This document shows positions 34,880-44,798 of a stretch of DNA of 64,000 nt, piece by piece. Numbering within the stretch: position 1 is the first letter of the stretch; each line of letters opens with the position of its first letter. The DNA is from Echinicola rosea. Its GTDB lineage: Bacteria; Bacteroidota; Bacteroidia; Cytophagales; Cyclobacteriaceae. The notes beneath the pieces are model-generated. The model saw only the letters and a program-made list of their open reading frames with translations, did not search any database and was not told where the DNA came from. The position numbers were made by a program, and so were the translations under genes. The DNA is taken from NCBI RefSeq assembly GCF_005281475.1, contig NZ_CP040106.1:3872501-3936500 (forward strand), given 5' to 3'.

Positions 34880-37800
34880 ATGAAACACTTTACTAAAAAG
34901 GCTGGACTGCTTTTGAGTATGACGCTGGGGGGCTATATGCTTTCCGCTGGGAGTACCTGGGCTGTCCCAACGTATGAGTTGTCCACTGATGTAAGCCCCA
35001 AAATAGGATCCTTTATAAAACTAAGGGATATGACTGTGACGGGGACAGTAATTAGCGGAGAAGATGGATTAACCCTACCAGGGGTTTCTATCCTGATAAA
35101 AGGTACTTCCAAGGGCGTAACAACGGACATGGATGGCAAATTCACCATAGATATACCGGATGAAGGAGCTACCTTGGTATTCAGTTTTATAGGGTTTGCC
35201 CAACAGGAAGTGGACGTTTATACGGCCCAAGACCTATCGATTACCATGGAGCCAGAAATGACCTCCATGACCGAAGTGGTTGTGGTAGGATACGGGACCA
35301 TGCGCAAAGGGGACGTTACCAGCTCCATCGGAGGGGTGAAGGAAGAGGATTTTGTCAAAGGAGCCGTCAGGGATGCAGCGCAATTGGTACAGGGAAAGGT
35401 TGCCGGACTTCGGGTGACGACGCCAAGTGGTGACCCTGGTGCCAGTACACAAATCAACCTTCGCGGTATCAACAGTATCAATGGTACTTCCAATCCATTG
35501 GTGCTCATCGATGGAATTCCCGGGGACCTGAACACCGTACCTCCAGAAGATATCGAATCCGTAGATGTCCTTAAGGATGGTTCTGCGGCAGCCATTTACG
35601 GTACTCGTGCTACTGGAGGAGTAATCCTGATCACTACCAAGAAAAACAGCGGCGGCAATAGAAATTCCATTAACTATAACAGTTATGTCAGCTTGCAAAC
35701 CATCGCCCGCAAACCTGAATTGCTCACCGGGGATGATTATAGGAGATTGATAGAAGAAGAGGGGATAGGTTATACCGACTATGGCGGTAATACAGACTGG
35801 ATAGAGGAAATGACCAGAAATCCCATCAGCCAAAACCATAACCTTAGCTTCTCTGGAGGAGACCGAAAAACCAATTTTACCGCATCGGTAAACTATAGAA
35901 ATTGGCAAGGCATCTTCTTACGGTCAAATCAAGAGCGGTTTAATATCCGTGCTGATCTAAATCACAGCATGTTTGATGAAAAGCTTCGTGCCAATATACA
36001 AGTGATCAATAGGGTGTTTACGCGTGAAGAAGGCGGGGCCGATGGCTACGCTTACCGACAGGCCATTATCCGAAACCCGACAGACCAAGTGAAAACTGAA
36101 GATGGCGCTTGGCAGGAAAGGGACGGTTATTTCTATGAAAATCCAATATCAAGGATCTACGAAGCTGACTCAGAGTCAAAGATGAAGGAAATGCGTGTCA
36201 ACGGTAGCCTTAACTACAACCCTATCGATAACCTGGACATCAAACTGATGGTTTCCAATGTTCAAAACAGCAATTTGACAGGCTATGCCACGACTTTCGA
36301 GCATACCAACACTTGGCTAAACAATCAAAATGGTACCGCCTCCCGATCCACAAGTGCCTATAACGAAAATTTGCTGGAATTTACCACCAACTATAACAAG
36401 GCTGTAGGTGATCATTATTTTACCTTGCTAGGTGGCTACAGCTGGCAAGATGCCACGTACGAGGACTTCTTTGCGTCCAACTGGAACTTTCCTACGGACC
36501 TATACACTTGGAACAACTTGGGAGCTGGGGCCGCACTGCAATCTGGCCAGGCAGATATGGGCAGTTCTAAAAACAAATGGCAATTGGCAGGTTTCTTTGG
36601 CAGGGCCACTTACAGCTATCATGATAAGTACCTGTTTATGGCGAGTGTGAGGAGAGAAGGTTCTTCCAGGTTTGGTGAAAACAGCCAATGGGGAACATTC
36701 CCTGCAGTTTCTGTAGGGTGGAGAATTAGCAACGAGCCTTTTCTAAGAGATTCGGAAAATATTGGCGAAATCAAGCTAAGGGCAGGATTTGGTGTAACAG
36801 GAACCATCGCCAATTCACCCTACCTTTCCCAGATCAGCTATGATTTTACACGCACAGAAGGTGCCTACATTGGCGGCCAGTGGGTGCAGGGCTTCATCCC
36901 TGCTCGAAATTTCAACCCAGACTTACGATGGGAACGAAAGGAAGAATATAATTTTGGTGTGGACTACAGCTTTTTTAAGGATCGACTGAGTGGTTCTATC
37001 GATGTTTACCGAAGGGATATCAAAGATTTGCTTTACAATTTTCCCGTTCCTGTTCCTCCTTACTTGACCAATTCAATGACCATCAACGCGGGCGTCCTTC
37101 AAAATGATGGGATAGAGGTGCTGGTGAATATAGTGCCGATCCAAAACAAAGATTTTAGCTGGAATACTAGCATTACCTATTCTACCAACCGAAACAAGCT
37201 GGTGTCACTGTCCAATGACCAGTTTGAAGCCACCAATGATTTCTTTACTGCTGGCTTCACTGGTGAGCCGATCCAAGACTATACCCACAGAGTAGAAGTA
37301 GGAGGGGCCATTGGAAGGTTTTATGTATGGAAATCCATCGGAACGAACGATGATGGTGAATGGATCATCGAAAATCAAGAAGGAGAAGGCATTCCGATCA
37401 GCCAGGCCTCACAAGAAGATCGCCAATTTTACGGCAATGGAATACCACTGCACATTTTAGGATTCAATAATAGCTTGAAATTCAAGAATTTTGATGTTCA
37501 GGCAAATTTTAGGGGAGCATTCGGGCACGAAATATTAAACTTCCAGCGGATGTTTTATGAGAACCCCTACAATACGGCCTACAACATGCTCAATACCGCC
37601 TATGATCCCGTATATGGCAAGCGGTTGAACAGTGATTTAGCCTTGGTAAGCCACTATATAGAAAGTGGAGATTACTTTAAATTGGATAATTTCACCATTG
37701 GCTATACCATTCCAAAACTCGGATTTTTACGTAATGCCAGGATATATGCTTCTGGTCTAAATCTCTTTACCATCACCAAGTACAAAGGAATCGATCCTGA

Positions 37801-37897
37801 AGGCGTGAGCATTACAGGGTTTGATCCCGGCAATGATCAACGGGACAAGTATCCGACCACCCGTACCTATACCTTGGGATTAAATGTTACATTCTAA
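34880..37897 (+). CDS. SusC/RagA TonB-linked transporter (second system)
   Basis: A 1005-residue outer-membrane transporter: signal peptide (MKHFTKKAGLLLSMTLGGYML), carboxypeptidase-D-like domain (GTVISGEDGLTLPGVSI), the GYGTMRKGDVTSSIGGV TonB-box/plug entry, plug (LIDGIPGDLNTVPPEDIES, YGTRATGGVILITTKK) and the barrel ending in LGLNVTF. Unlike the transporter at 15.6-19.0 kb it lacks an STN domain, so it does not signal through FecR. It is followed 11 bp later by susD. The co-located S9 and DUF885 peptidases suggest oligopeptides as cargo. Confidence 0.94.
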   Translation: MKHFTKKAGLLLSMTLGGYMLSAGSTWAVPTYELSTDVSPKIGSFIKLRDMTVTGTVISGEDGLTLPGVSILIKGTSKGVTTDMDGKFTIDIPDEGATLVFSFIGFAQQEVDVYTAQDLSITMEPEMTSMTEVVVVGYGTMRKGDVTSSIGGVKEEDFVKGAVRDAAQLVQGKVAGLRVTTPSGDPGASTQINLRGINSINGTSNPLVLIDGIPGDLNTVPPEDIESVDVLKDGSAAAIYGTRATGGVILITTKKNSGGNRNSINYNSYVSLQTIARKPELLTGDDYRRLIEEEGIGYTDYGGNTDWIEEMTRNPISQNHNLSFSGGDRKTNFTASVNYRNWQGIFLRSNQERFNIRADLNHSMFDEKLRANIQVINRVFTREEGGADGYAYRQAIIRNPTDQVKTEDGAWQERDGYFYENPISRIYEADSESKMKEMRVNGSLNYNPIDNLDIKLMVSNVQNSNLTGYATTFEHTNTWLNNQNGTASRSTSAYNENLLEFTTNYNKAVGDHYFTLLGGYSWQDATYEDFFASNWNFPTDLYTWNNLGAGAALQSGQADMGSSKNKWQLAGFFGRATYSYHDKYLFMASVRREGSSRFGENSQWGTFPAVSVGWRISNEPFLRDSENIGEIKLRAGFGVTGTIANSPYLSQISYDFTRTEGAYIGGQWVQGFIPARNFNPDLRWERKEEYNFGVDYSFFKDRLSGSIDVYRRDIKDLLYNFPVPVPPYLTNSMTINAGVLQNDGIEVLVNIVPIQNKDFSWNTSITYSTNRNKLVSLSNDQFEATNDFFTAGFTGEPIQDYTHRVEVGGAIGRFYVWKSIGTNDDGEWIIENQEGEGIPISQASQEDRQFYGNGIPLHILGFNNSLKFKNFDVQANFRGAFGHEILNFQRMFYENPYNTAYNMLNTAYDPVYGKRLNSDLALVSHYIESGDYFKLDNFTIGYTIPKLGFLRNARIYASGLNLFTITKYKGIDPEGVSITGFDPGNDQRDKYPTTRTYTLGLNVTF

Positions 37898-37908
37898 AAG
37901 CGACTAAT

Positions 37909-39510
37909 ATGAAATTTACCTATAAAACATTCCAGTATATTCTGACCGCTGGAATTTTATCTACAGGCTTATATTCCTGCTTGGATTTGGACGAGGAAGT
38001 GTATTCAGAAGTAGTGGCCAGCAATTTTCAGCCCACTGAAAAAGATATTCCTTCGATCATTGCCCCCGTATATGGATCTTTTAGAGGCTTGATGATGGGA
38101 TGGCAGGGATATCTGGATACCCAAGAAGAATCGGCTGATTGCATCATTACTCCGGCCCGGCCAAATGGTTGGTACGATGGAGGAACCTATCTTCGGATGC
38201 ACCAGCACAATTGGACCTCTTTGCAGTGGCAGCCCACCAATATCTGGCAAACTGCCTATCGCAGTATCACCACTGCCAATCGGGTGATATCGCAAATTGA
38301 TGAGGGCGAAATCCCCATTACCGATGGAAGGGAAGCGGTGATCGCCGAATTACGCGCTACGAGAGCATTTGCCTATTATTTACTATTGGACAATCATGGT
38401 AATGTGCCCATTGTGACGGACTTTAAGGATGTTTCCTTACCCGAGCAGAAAAGCCGACAGGAAGTGTATGACTTTGTGGTGAGTGAACTTCAGGAAGCCA
38501 TGCCATTGCTCAGCGAAGATGCGAATTCCACTTACGGGCAGTTGAACAAATGGGGCGTACAGACGCTTTTGGCCAAAATATACCTCAATGCAGAAGTTTA
38601 TACCGGGAACCCTGAATGGGAAAAATGCATCGCGGCATGTGATGCCGTGATCAATGGGAATGGAGGATACGAATTGGACGACAATTATTCCGATGTCTTC
38701 AATTGGGAAAACCATACTTCACCAGAGATCATTTTTGCGGTGCCTTATGATGAAATATACGGAACCGGTAATATCGTCCACATGAAAACATTGGATCCCC
38801 TCAGTAGGTTTGTGTATGACATGCAAGCCGGACCGTGGGGAGGAAATTGCGCTGTGCCGCAATTTATCGATACCTATGATCCAGAAGACGGGAGACTTGA
38901 CGATACTTGGATCATGGGGCCGCAGTACAGTGCATCCACAGGTGAAATGGTCATCGACTACCAAAAAGAAGTCCCCAGCATGGATGGTACCGCCTCCAAT
39001 GACGGTTTTCGAATAGGAAAGTATGCCATTAAACAGGGAGCCACGGGGGCCTTGGACAATGACTACCCCATGTTTCGATATGCAGATGTGCTGTTGATGA
39101 AAGCCGAAGCACTTCTGCGCACGGGAAGTGCGGATGAAGCCGCCAACTTGGTGACCCAAGTGCGGGAAAGGGCCTTCAGGGATACCGATCCTTCCAAGGC
39201 CCAAGTGACCGGAACTGAATTGATGCAAGGTAGTAGCTATACCTATGGTATTCAAAATGAGGATGGATCAGTAGAAGGCACGGGTGGCGCTGATATCCCA
39301 TATGGAAGGCTGCTGGATGAATTGGGCTGGGAATTTGCCGCTGAGGCACACCGCAGACAGGACCTCATTCGCTTTGGTGTATTTCAAACCAAAAGCTGGT
39401 TTAACCACAGTCCCCATTCGCAAGCTGAAACCAGGACCATATTTCCGATTCCTAATGATGAGATCAATAAAAACCCCAATTTGACACAAAATCCGGGGTA
39501 TGCGAATTAA
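37909..39510 (+). CDS. RagB/SusD family lipoprotein (second system)
   Basis: A 533-residue surface lipoprotein with lipobox LYSC (Cys24) and SusD features: TPR-like helical scaffold, RATRAFAYYLLLDNHGNVPIV, LNKWGVQTLLAKIYLNAEVY, YADVLLMKAEALLRTG and the C-terminal FPIPNDEINKNPNLTQNPGY. It forms the ligand-binding lid of the SusC encoded 11 bp upstream. Followed by a 15-bp-stem hairpin and then the peptidase gene, so the pair is the first part of a likely operon. Confidence 0.94.
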   Translation: MKFTYKTFQYILTAGILSTGLYSCLDLDEEVYSEVVASNFQPTEKDIPSIIAPVYGSFRGLMMGWQGYLDTQEESADCIITPARPNGWYDGGTYLRMHQHNWTSLQWQPTNIWQTAYRSITTANRVISQIDEGEIPITDGREAVIAELRATRAFAYYLLLDNHGNVPIVTDFKDVSLPEQKSRQEVYDFVVSELQEAMPLLSEDANSTYGQLNKWGVQTLLAKIYLNAEVYTGNPEWEKCIAACDAVINGNGGYELDDNYSDVFNWENHTSPEIIFAVPYDEIYGTGNIVHMKTLDPLSRFVYDMQAGPWGGNCAVPQFIDTYDPEDGRLDDTWIMGPQYSASTGEMVIDYQKEVPSMDGTASNDGFRIGKYAIKQGATGALDNDYPMFRYADVLLMKAEALLRTGSADEAANLVTQVRERAFRDTDPSKAQVTGTELMQGSSYTYGIQNEDGSVEGTGGADIPYGRLLDELGWEFAAEAHRRQDLIRFGVFQTKSWFNHSPHSQAETRTIFPIPNDEINKNPNLTQNPGYAN

Positions 39511-39617
39511 TCGATGTAAGCACTGGATAGGATAAACAAACTATCGAGTGTACAACAACTGGAAGAGCGCAACGTTCGTTTCCTTTTTGGATTGGATATT
39601 TGCATTACTTCAATACC

Positions 39618-39650
39618 ATTCATGCCATGGCATAGTGCCATGGCATGAAT
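39618..39650 (+). promoter_or_regulatory. strong hairpin between susD and the S9 peptidase gene
   Basis: ATTCATGCCATGGCA (39618-39632), a TAG loop and TGCCATGGCATGAAT (39636-39650) form a perfect 15-bp stem. No T-run follows (AATTAATATC), so rather than a classical terminator it may limit read-through or protect the susCD mRNA, giving more SusCD than peptidase. Confidence 0.6.
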
Positions 39651-39679
39651 AATTAATATCGAACCTAAAACCATAACAA

Positions 39680-41911
39680 ATGAAAAGAACTTTTATCCTA
39701 GCGTGTTTTATGTTTGTCAGTTCATACATCCTTGCGCAAGGCACCTTGGCTGATTATCAACGGGCAGATAGCATCAAAAAAGCCTTTGAGGAAGTTTACC
39801 ATGCCCCTGCACATTTTGAATGGGTCGATGATAAGGAGATGCTTTGGTATGTGATGAAAACAGAAAAAGGGCAGGTATATAAAAAAGTGAATGTCAAAAA
39901 CAAACAAAAGGCATCGCTCTTTGACCAAGAAAAAATGGCAGATCAACTGTCCAAAATCCTTGAAGTGTCCATAAAACCATATGCATTGCCCATCAGTAAA
40001 GTGGTAGTCAAGGAGGATGCAGAGCTTTTGACGTTCGTAGCAAAAGATTATCATTGGGAATATAACCTGGTAACGGAAACACTTAGTCAGAAGGAGCCCA
40101 TAAAAAAGCGCGAAAATGGTTATTGGGGAAACCGCTGGGATGACAGAAATGGAGATCCTGTACCCTCTCCAGATAGCAGCAGACATGCATTTATTCAGGA
40201 ACATAATGTTTGGATCAAGGATTTTTCTACTGACGATGTCACACAACTGACCTATGATGGTGCTCCGGGACTTTACTACGCAGCGCATTTGCAGTGGTCT
40301 CCGGATGGTGAAAAGCTGGCCGCCGTCAAGGTAAGGCCCACTGAAGTGCGGCAGTTGACCCTGATCAGCTCCTCTCCTGATGATCAGCTACAACCTAAGG
40401 TAGAAACCAGGGATTACCCAAAACCTGGCGATGCATTGCCCCAGAAAACTCCCGTCCTTATAAATTTGACCAATGGTCAAAACCATGAAGTGAACCAACA
40501 GCTCATCCCCAATCAGTTTACCCTCACGGGAATTCGTTGGCGGGAAGACAGCCGCGCATTTACTTTTGAATATAATCAGCGTGGCCATCAAGTTTATCGG
40601 GTAGTAGAAATAGAGGCTGAAAATGGAATAGTTCGCACTATTATTGAAGAAAGTAGTGATACATTTATCGACTATTCAGGAAAGAAATTCCGAAAAGACC
40701 TGAACGACGGTCAGCAAATCCTTTGGGCTTCTGAACGGGATGGATGGAGGCATTTATATTTATATGATGGAAATACCGGAAACGTAAACCGGCAAATCAC
40801 CAGCGGAGAGTGGGTGGTCAGGGATGTACTGAAAGTGGATGAAAAGGAGCGCTTGGTATATTTTTTGGCCAGTGGTCGATCAGAAAATGAGGATCCTTAC
40901 CACCTTCACCTGTGCAAAGTAAGTTTGGATGGAGGCAAGGTAATGCAGCTAACCACAGAAAATGCCCACCATCAGGTCACCCTTTCTTCGGACAATAATT
41001 ATTTTGTGGATAACTTTTCCCGGCAGGATTTACCACCGGTCAGCCATATAAAGTCACTATCTACAGGAAAAACTGTCATGGAATTAGAAACAGCGGATAT
41101 TGACAGGTTAGAACGTGCGGGGTGGAAAGCACCTGAAGTGTTCGCTGCCAAGGGTAGGGATGGATCGACGGATATTTGGGGACTTATCATCAAGCCAACG
41201 AACTTTGATCCCAATAAAAGCTACCCCATCGTGGAATACATTTATGCTGGTCCACACAGTTCCTTCGTCCCAAAATCCTTTGCGCCCAATTATCGAGGAC
41301 TCCAAGAACTAGCGGAACTGGGTTTTATCGTAGTTCAAATTGACGGCATGGGGACCTCCAATCGCAGCAAGGCCTTTCATGATGTCTGCTGGAAAAACTT
41401 AAAAGATGCTGGATTTCCGGACCGGATCCGGTGGATACAGGCAGCCGCCCAAACCAGGCCATACATGGATGTGGATAAAGTAGGCATTTTTGGTACGTCG
41501 GCAGGTGGACAGAGTTCGACAGGAGCCTTGTTGTTTCATCCCGATTTTTATAAAGTGGGTGTATCTTCCTGCGGTTGCCATGACAATAGGATGGACAAGA
41601 TATGGTGGAACGAACAGTGGATGGGGTATCCCATAGGAAAGCACTACGAAGAATGCTCCAATGTGGTCAATGCACATCGTCTTGAAGGAAAACTCATGCT
41701 CATCGTAGGCGAAGTGGACGACAATGTAGATCCATCTTCAACGTATCAGTTAGTTGACCAGCTGATCAAGCACGATAAGGATTTTGAATTTCTCATGGTT
41801 CCTGGTATGGGACATAGTTCGGGTGGAGCGTATGGGGAACATAAGAGGAGGGATTTCTTTGTAGAAAACCTCTTGGGAGTGGATCCACCAGCTTGGACAG
41901 CTTTTGATTAA
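39680..41911 (+). CDS. S9 family (DPP-IV-like) prolyl peptidase
   Basis: A 743-residue exported serine peptidase: signal peptide (MKRTFILACFMFVSSYILAQ), an eight-bladed beta-propeller (roughly residues 60-470, LQWSPDGEKLAAVKV, DPYHLHLCKVSLDGGKV) and a C-terminal alpha/beta-hydrolase domain. The catalytic triad reads Ser607 (GTSAGG), Asp680 or 681 (GEVDDNVDP) and His712 (PGMGHSSGG). The architecture is that of dipeptidyl peptidase IV-like enzymes, which cut X-Pro dipeptides from peptides in the periplasm. It follows SusC/SusD on the same strand, which makes peptide uptake and trimming the most economical reading. Confidence 0.9.
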   Translation: MKRTFILACFMFVSSYILAQGTLADYQRADSIKKAFEEVYHAPAHFEWVDDKEMLWYVMKTEKGQVYKKVNVKNKQKASLFDQEKMADQLSKILEVSIKPYALPISKVVVKEDAELLTFVAKDYHWEYNLVTETLSQKEPIKKRENGYWGNRWDDRNGDPVPSPDSSRHAFIQEHNVWIKDFSTDDVTQLTYDGAPGLYYAAHLQWSPDGEKLAAVKVRPTEVRQLTLISSSPDDQLQPKVETRDYPKPGDALPQKTPVLINLTNGQNHEVNQQLIPNQFTLTGIRWREDSRAFTFEYNQRGHQVYRVVEIEAENGIVRTIIEESSDTFIDYSGKKFRKDLNDGQQILWASERDGWRHLYLYDGNTGNVNRQITSGEWVVRDVLKVDEKERLVYFLASGRSENEDPYHLHLCKVSLDGGKVMQLTTENAHHQVTLSSDNNYFVDNFSRQDLPPVSHIKSLSTGKTVMELETADIDRLERAGWKAPEVFAAKGRDGSTDIWGLIIKPTNFDPNKSYPIVEYIYAGPHSSFVPKSFAPNYRGLQELAELGFIVVQIDGMGTSNRSKAFHDVCWKNLKDAGFPDRIRWIQAAAQTRPYMDVDKVGIFGTSAGGQSSTGALLFHPDFYKVGVSSCGCHDNRMDKIWWNEQWMGYPIGKHYEECSNVVNAHRLEGKLMLIVGEVDDNVDPSSTYQLVDQLIKHDKDFEFLMVPGMGHSSGGAYGEHKRRDFFVENLLGVDPPAWTAFD

Positions 41912-41980
41912 ATCCAGCAGGGATTAATTATATAGTCAAAGGGAGGGCCTGTCGGGAATCCATTGTTTGTAACCTTAAAA

Positions 41981-42019
41981 AATAGCCAGTGCGGAAGTTA
42001 ATACTCCGCACTGGCTATT
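41981..42019. terminator. bidirectional intrinsic terminator
   Basis: AATAGCCAGTGCGGA (41981-41995) pairs with TCCGCACTGGCTATT (42005-42019), a 15-bp perfect stem with TTATTTTT after it and AAAAA before, between the converging S9 peptidase and DUF885 genes. Confidence 0.85.
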
Positions 42020-42035
42020 TTATTTTTGTCATATT

Positions 42036-43724
42036 TTAGTCTAAAAACCTCCAGCTTGTGCGATGGTCTTTAGATAGGGTTTCTCCTTTGATCCGTGCAC
42101 GAATCAGTTCGATGGGAAGGGTATTTTGCGTCATGATGAAGTCATGGAATTCCTTTTCTGTCAAATTGCCATTATCCACCATCTCGGCCTTGAGGGCATA
42201 AAACTGCAACCCACCGACCATGTAGGCTATTTGGTAAAGGGGACCATAATTCCCTTCGAAGGATCTACGCACCTCAGCTTCGGCATTGGCGTATTCGTGG
42301 CCTACTTTATCCACAAGGAAATCAATGCATTCCTGCGGGGTCATGTTCCCTAAGTGGTAATTGAGCGAAAAGATGATCCGTGCACATCGGTGCATACGCC
42401 AAAAAAGCATGCCCACTTTATCTGCTGCATTTCTAGGAAAGTTTTTATCCCAAAGGTTTAGTTCCCAGTACAATGCCCATCCCTCAATCCAAAAAGGTGT
42501 ATAGAACATCCTTCGGTAAGGCTTGTGACGCTGGTTCATAAAACCTTGCAGGTGGTGGCCCGGAATGATCTCATGCTGAACAGTGGCTCGGCTAAAGTGC
42601 GGGTTGTTACCACGCATGCTCATGAGTTTTTCAGCTTCGGTCATGGAACTGGTAGGGTAGGAGATGATGATCGCCTCTCCCCCCAGAAAAAAAGGATTGA
42701 CTCTTTGGGCTTCAGGACTCATCATTTTGGTTCGCCAGGTTTCCTTGGCTAGATCAGGAATGGTGATCAGGTCATGCTTTTCTACGTATTCTGTGGCTTC
42801 CACGGCAAGGTCATAGACGTCACCGGGCCATTCACCGGCAGGGACATAGGTGTTTTTCACGTGCTCCAATGCGGCTTTCCAGTCCTCTCCATACCCAAGT
42901 TCCTGACTTGCTTTCAACATTTCCTTTTCACAATAGGCAAATTGCCGCTCGGCTTCATCGATAAGCTCTTGGGCGGTATAGGGAATCAATTCAAACTCAA
43001 GTTCTTTTTTAATCGCTTCCGCACCAATGGGCTTTCCGATGATACCACTGCCGTCATCCTTGACAATGGTATTTTCATAGTGGGCCTTTAGTGCTTTCTC
43101 ATAGTCTTCCAGAGCAGCCGCCAATTGCTCCCAAGGCTTCTTTACCCACCATGTAAAATCAGGATCATAATCATAGTAAAACAGGTAGGCTTCTTCCATG
43201 GTGGCTTTAAGCTCTTTGATGATCTCAGCGGCCAAATCTGCCTTTTGCCAACTGGTATAGGGAGCTTGCTCCTGAAGTTGCCCCAGTTTCGATTGGACTG
43301 CTTTCTCGGCGGTGGTAAACTGCTTGGCGATGGCCTTGGCATCTGGTTTTTGGGCACTTCTCCTGAAAATATAAAATGCCTCCAAATCCTTTGCAAAATC
43401 CTTTACATCTGCCACTTCTTGATAGGCTGCAAATGCTTTTTCGTGAAAAAACTGCTGCTTTTGCAGGTAATTCTTGAAAGCGAGATAATCGATTTTTCCA
43501 TCTTCACTAAGTGCTGCGTAATCCAACTGCTGTACTTTCTTAAGCCAATCTCCATAAAGCCTTCCAAACCGTTCAAAATACTCTTCGGTAAGCGGATTGG
43601 AGTATTTTCTGCTTAATGCAGACCGGTCTGCCTGAAAGGTCTTGATGGGTTCATAAAGTTCACTGGATTGTGCCATTATAGGCACTATCAAAAAGAATAG
43701 GCTAGCTAAAATTGATTTTATCAT
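42036..43724 (-). CDS. DUF885-family metallopeptidase-like protein
   Basis: A 562-residue secreted protein with a signal peptide (MIKSILASLFFLIVPIMAQ). The helical fold carries HEIIPGHHLQ (His384, Glu385, His390), the zinc-site motif of DUF885, a family related to M32-like gluzincins, plus EGWALYWE and LGNMTPQECIDFL. Most likely a periplasmic zinc peptidase. It converges on the S9 peptidase gene and shares the terminator, so it is not in the same operon but may belong to the same peptide-use region. Confidence 0.85.
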   Translation of the reverse strand: MIKSILASLFFLIVPIMAQSSELYEPIKTFQADRSALSRKYSNPLTEEYFERFGRLYGDWLKKVQQLDYAALSEDGKIDYLAFKNYLQKQQFFHEKAFAAYQEVADVKDFAKDLEAFYIFRRSAQKPDAKAIAKQFTTAEKAVQSKLGQLQEQAPYTSWQKADLAAEIIKELKATMEEAYLFYYDYDPDFTWWVKKPWEQLAAALEDYEKALKAHYENTIVKDDGSGIIGKPIGAEAIKKELEFELIPYTAQELIDEAERQFAYCEKEMLKASQELGYGEDWKAALEHVKNTYVPAGEWPGDVYDLAVEATEYVEKHDLITIPDLAKETWRTKMMSPEAQRVNPFFLGGEAIIISYPTSSMTEAEKLMSMRGNNPHFSRATVQHEIIPGHHLQGFMNQRHKPYRRMFYTPFWIEGWALYWELNLWDKNFPRNAADKVGMLFWRMHRCARIIFSLNYHLGNMTPQECIDFLVDKVGHEYANAEAEVRRSFEGNYGPLYQIAYMVGGLQFYALKAEMVDNGNLTEKEFHDFIMTQNTLPIELIRARIKGETLSKDHRTSWRFLD

Positions 43725-43904
43725 GGGTAATGGTGATTTGAAAGGTTTTGATAATGCGTTGGTTTTCCGCTGTTATATTATGAAAAATTAACCTATTAAG
43801 CTTCCATTAGGTTGATATAGTATTGACAATCATTAATTTGGTACAATAAAAAAACATACAACAGTCGCTGCATCAAATTATTAGCCTTATATCCATAAGC
43901 CCCG

Positions 43905-44798
43905 TTAGGCCTTCTGTCCAATGGTTTCTATTTTTTTCCTGATTCCTGGAAGCTGCTTGTGCTTCAGGATGACTGTGGTAAAAAAGAAAAAACCCGCTAC
44001 AGTGGCCATGGCCCCAGCGATGGAACTGTTCAGGAAGTAAGCTAAGTAATAGCCCAAGAAGGAAATAACAATCCCCATGATTATGGTCAATTGTATCAGT
44101 CTATAGAGGTTTTTAGTCCATAGATATGCCGTGGCAGGCGGCACTACCATCAGTGCGACCACCAAAATAGCACCCACTGCCTCAAAAGAACTGACCGTCG
44201 TATAAGACACCATGCCCATCAAGCCATAATTCACCCCAACTGTACTTAAGCCAATCGTAGCGGCGAATTCTTTATCAAAGGTGCTGATCTTTAACTCTTT
44301 GAAAAACAATGCAATAAACCCAATTACCAAAGCCATGTTGACCAGGGAAAGATAGGTGACCCTTGGCCCCATAATTTTACCGGCACCAGTAATCCACAAA
44401 TCAATGGGCACATAAGCAATCTCACCATACAGCACACAGTCCTGGTCAAGGTCAATCTCATTTGCCAAAAAAGTGATCATGATGATGCCGATCGCAAAAA
44501 GTGAAGTAAAGGTAATACCAATCGATGCGTCTGATTGTAATTTCACCTTATTGCTCAGGTATTCGATAAAGACAGTCGCTATGATCCCCACCAATCCGGC
44601 ACCAATGACCATCGTCAACCCATGCCTGCTGCCCGATACTAAAAAAGCAATGACGATTCCAGGCAGTACGGCATGGGAAATAGCGTCTCCTGTCATGGCC
44701 ATTTTGCGGAGCATCAGAAACACACCTAGCACCCCACATGAAATGGCTATCATGGATCCAGTCAGAATAATAAGAAATGCATTAGGGTCAAAACTCAT
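43905..44798 (-). CDS. metal ABC transporter permease (second permease)
   Basis: A 297-residue ABC-3 family permease with eight or so membrane helices, N-terminal GVLGVFLMLRKMAMTGDAISHAVLPGIV in outline (the conserved GDAISHAVLPG motif that contacts the ATPase) and a C-terminal basic tail. No additional domain. It ends the operon of regulator, binding protein, ATPase and two permeases; its ATG overlaps the preceding stop by 4 bp (ATGA). Imports Mn, Zn or Fe across the inner membrane with the neighbouring subunits. Confidence 0.93.
   Translation of the reverse strand: MSFDPNAFLIILTGSMIAISCGVLGVFLMLRKMAMTGDAISHAVLPGIVIAFLVSGSRHGLTMVIGAGLVGIIATVFIEYLSNKVKLQSDASIGITFTSLFAIGIIMITFLANEIDLDQDCVLYGEIAYVPIDLWITGAGKIMGPRVTYLSLVNMALVIGFIALFFKELKISTFDKEFAATIGLSTVGVNYGLMGMVSYTTVSSFEAVGAILVVALMVVPPATAYLWTKNLYRLIQLTIIMGIVISFLGYYLAYFLNSSIAGAMATVAGFFFFTTVILKHKQLPGIRKKIETIGQKA

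Noticed and set aside
34933..35908. Long minus-strand ORFs opposite susC
   Set aside because: They mirror a codon-rich true gene on the plus strand and contain no motif.
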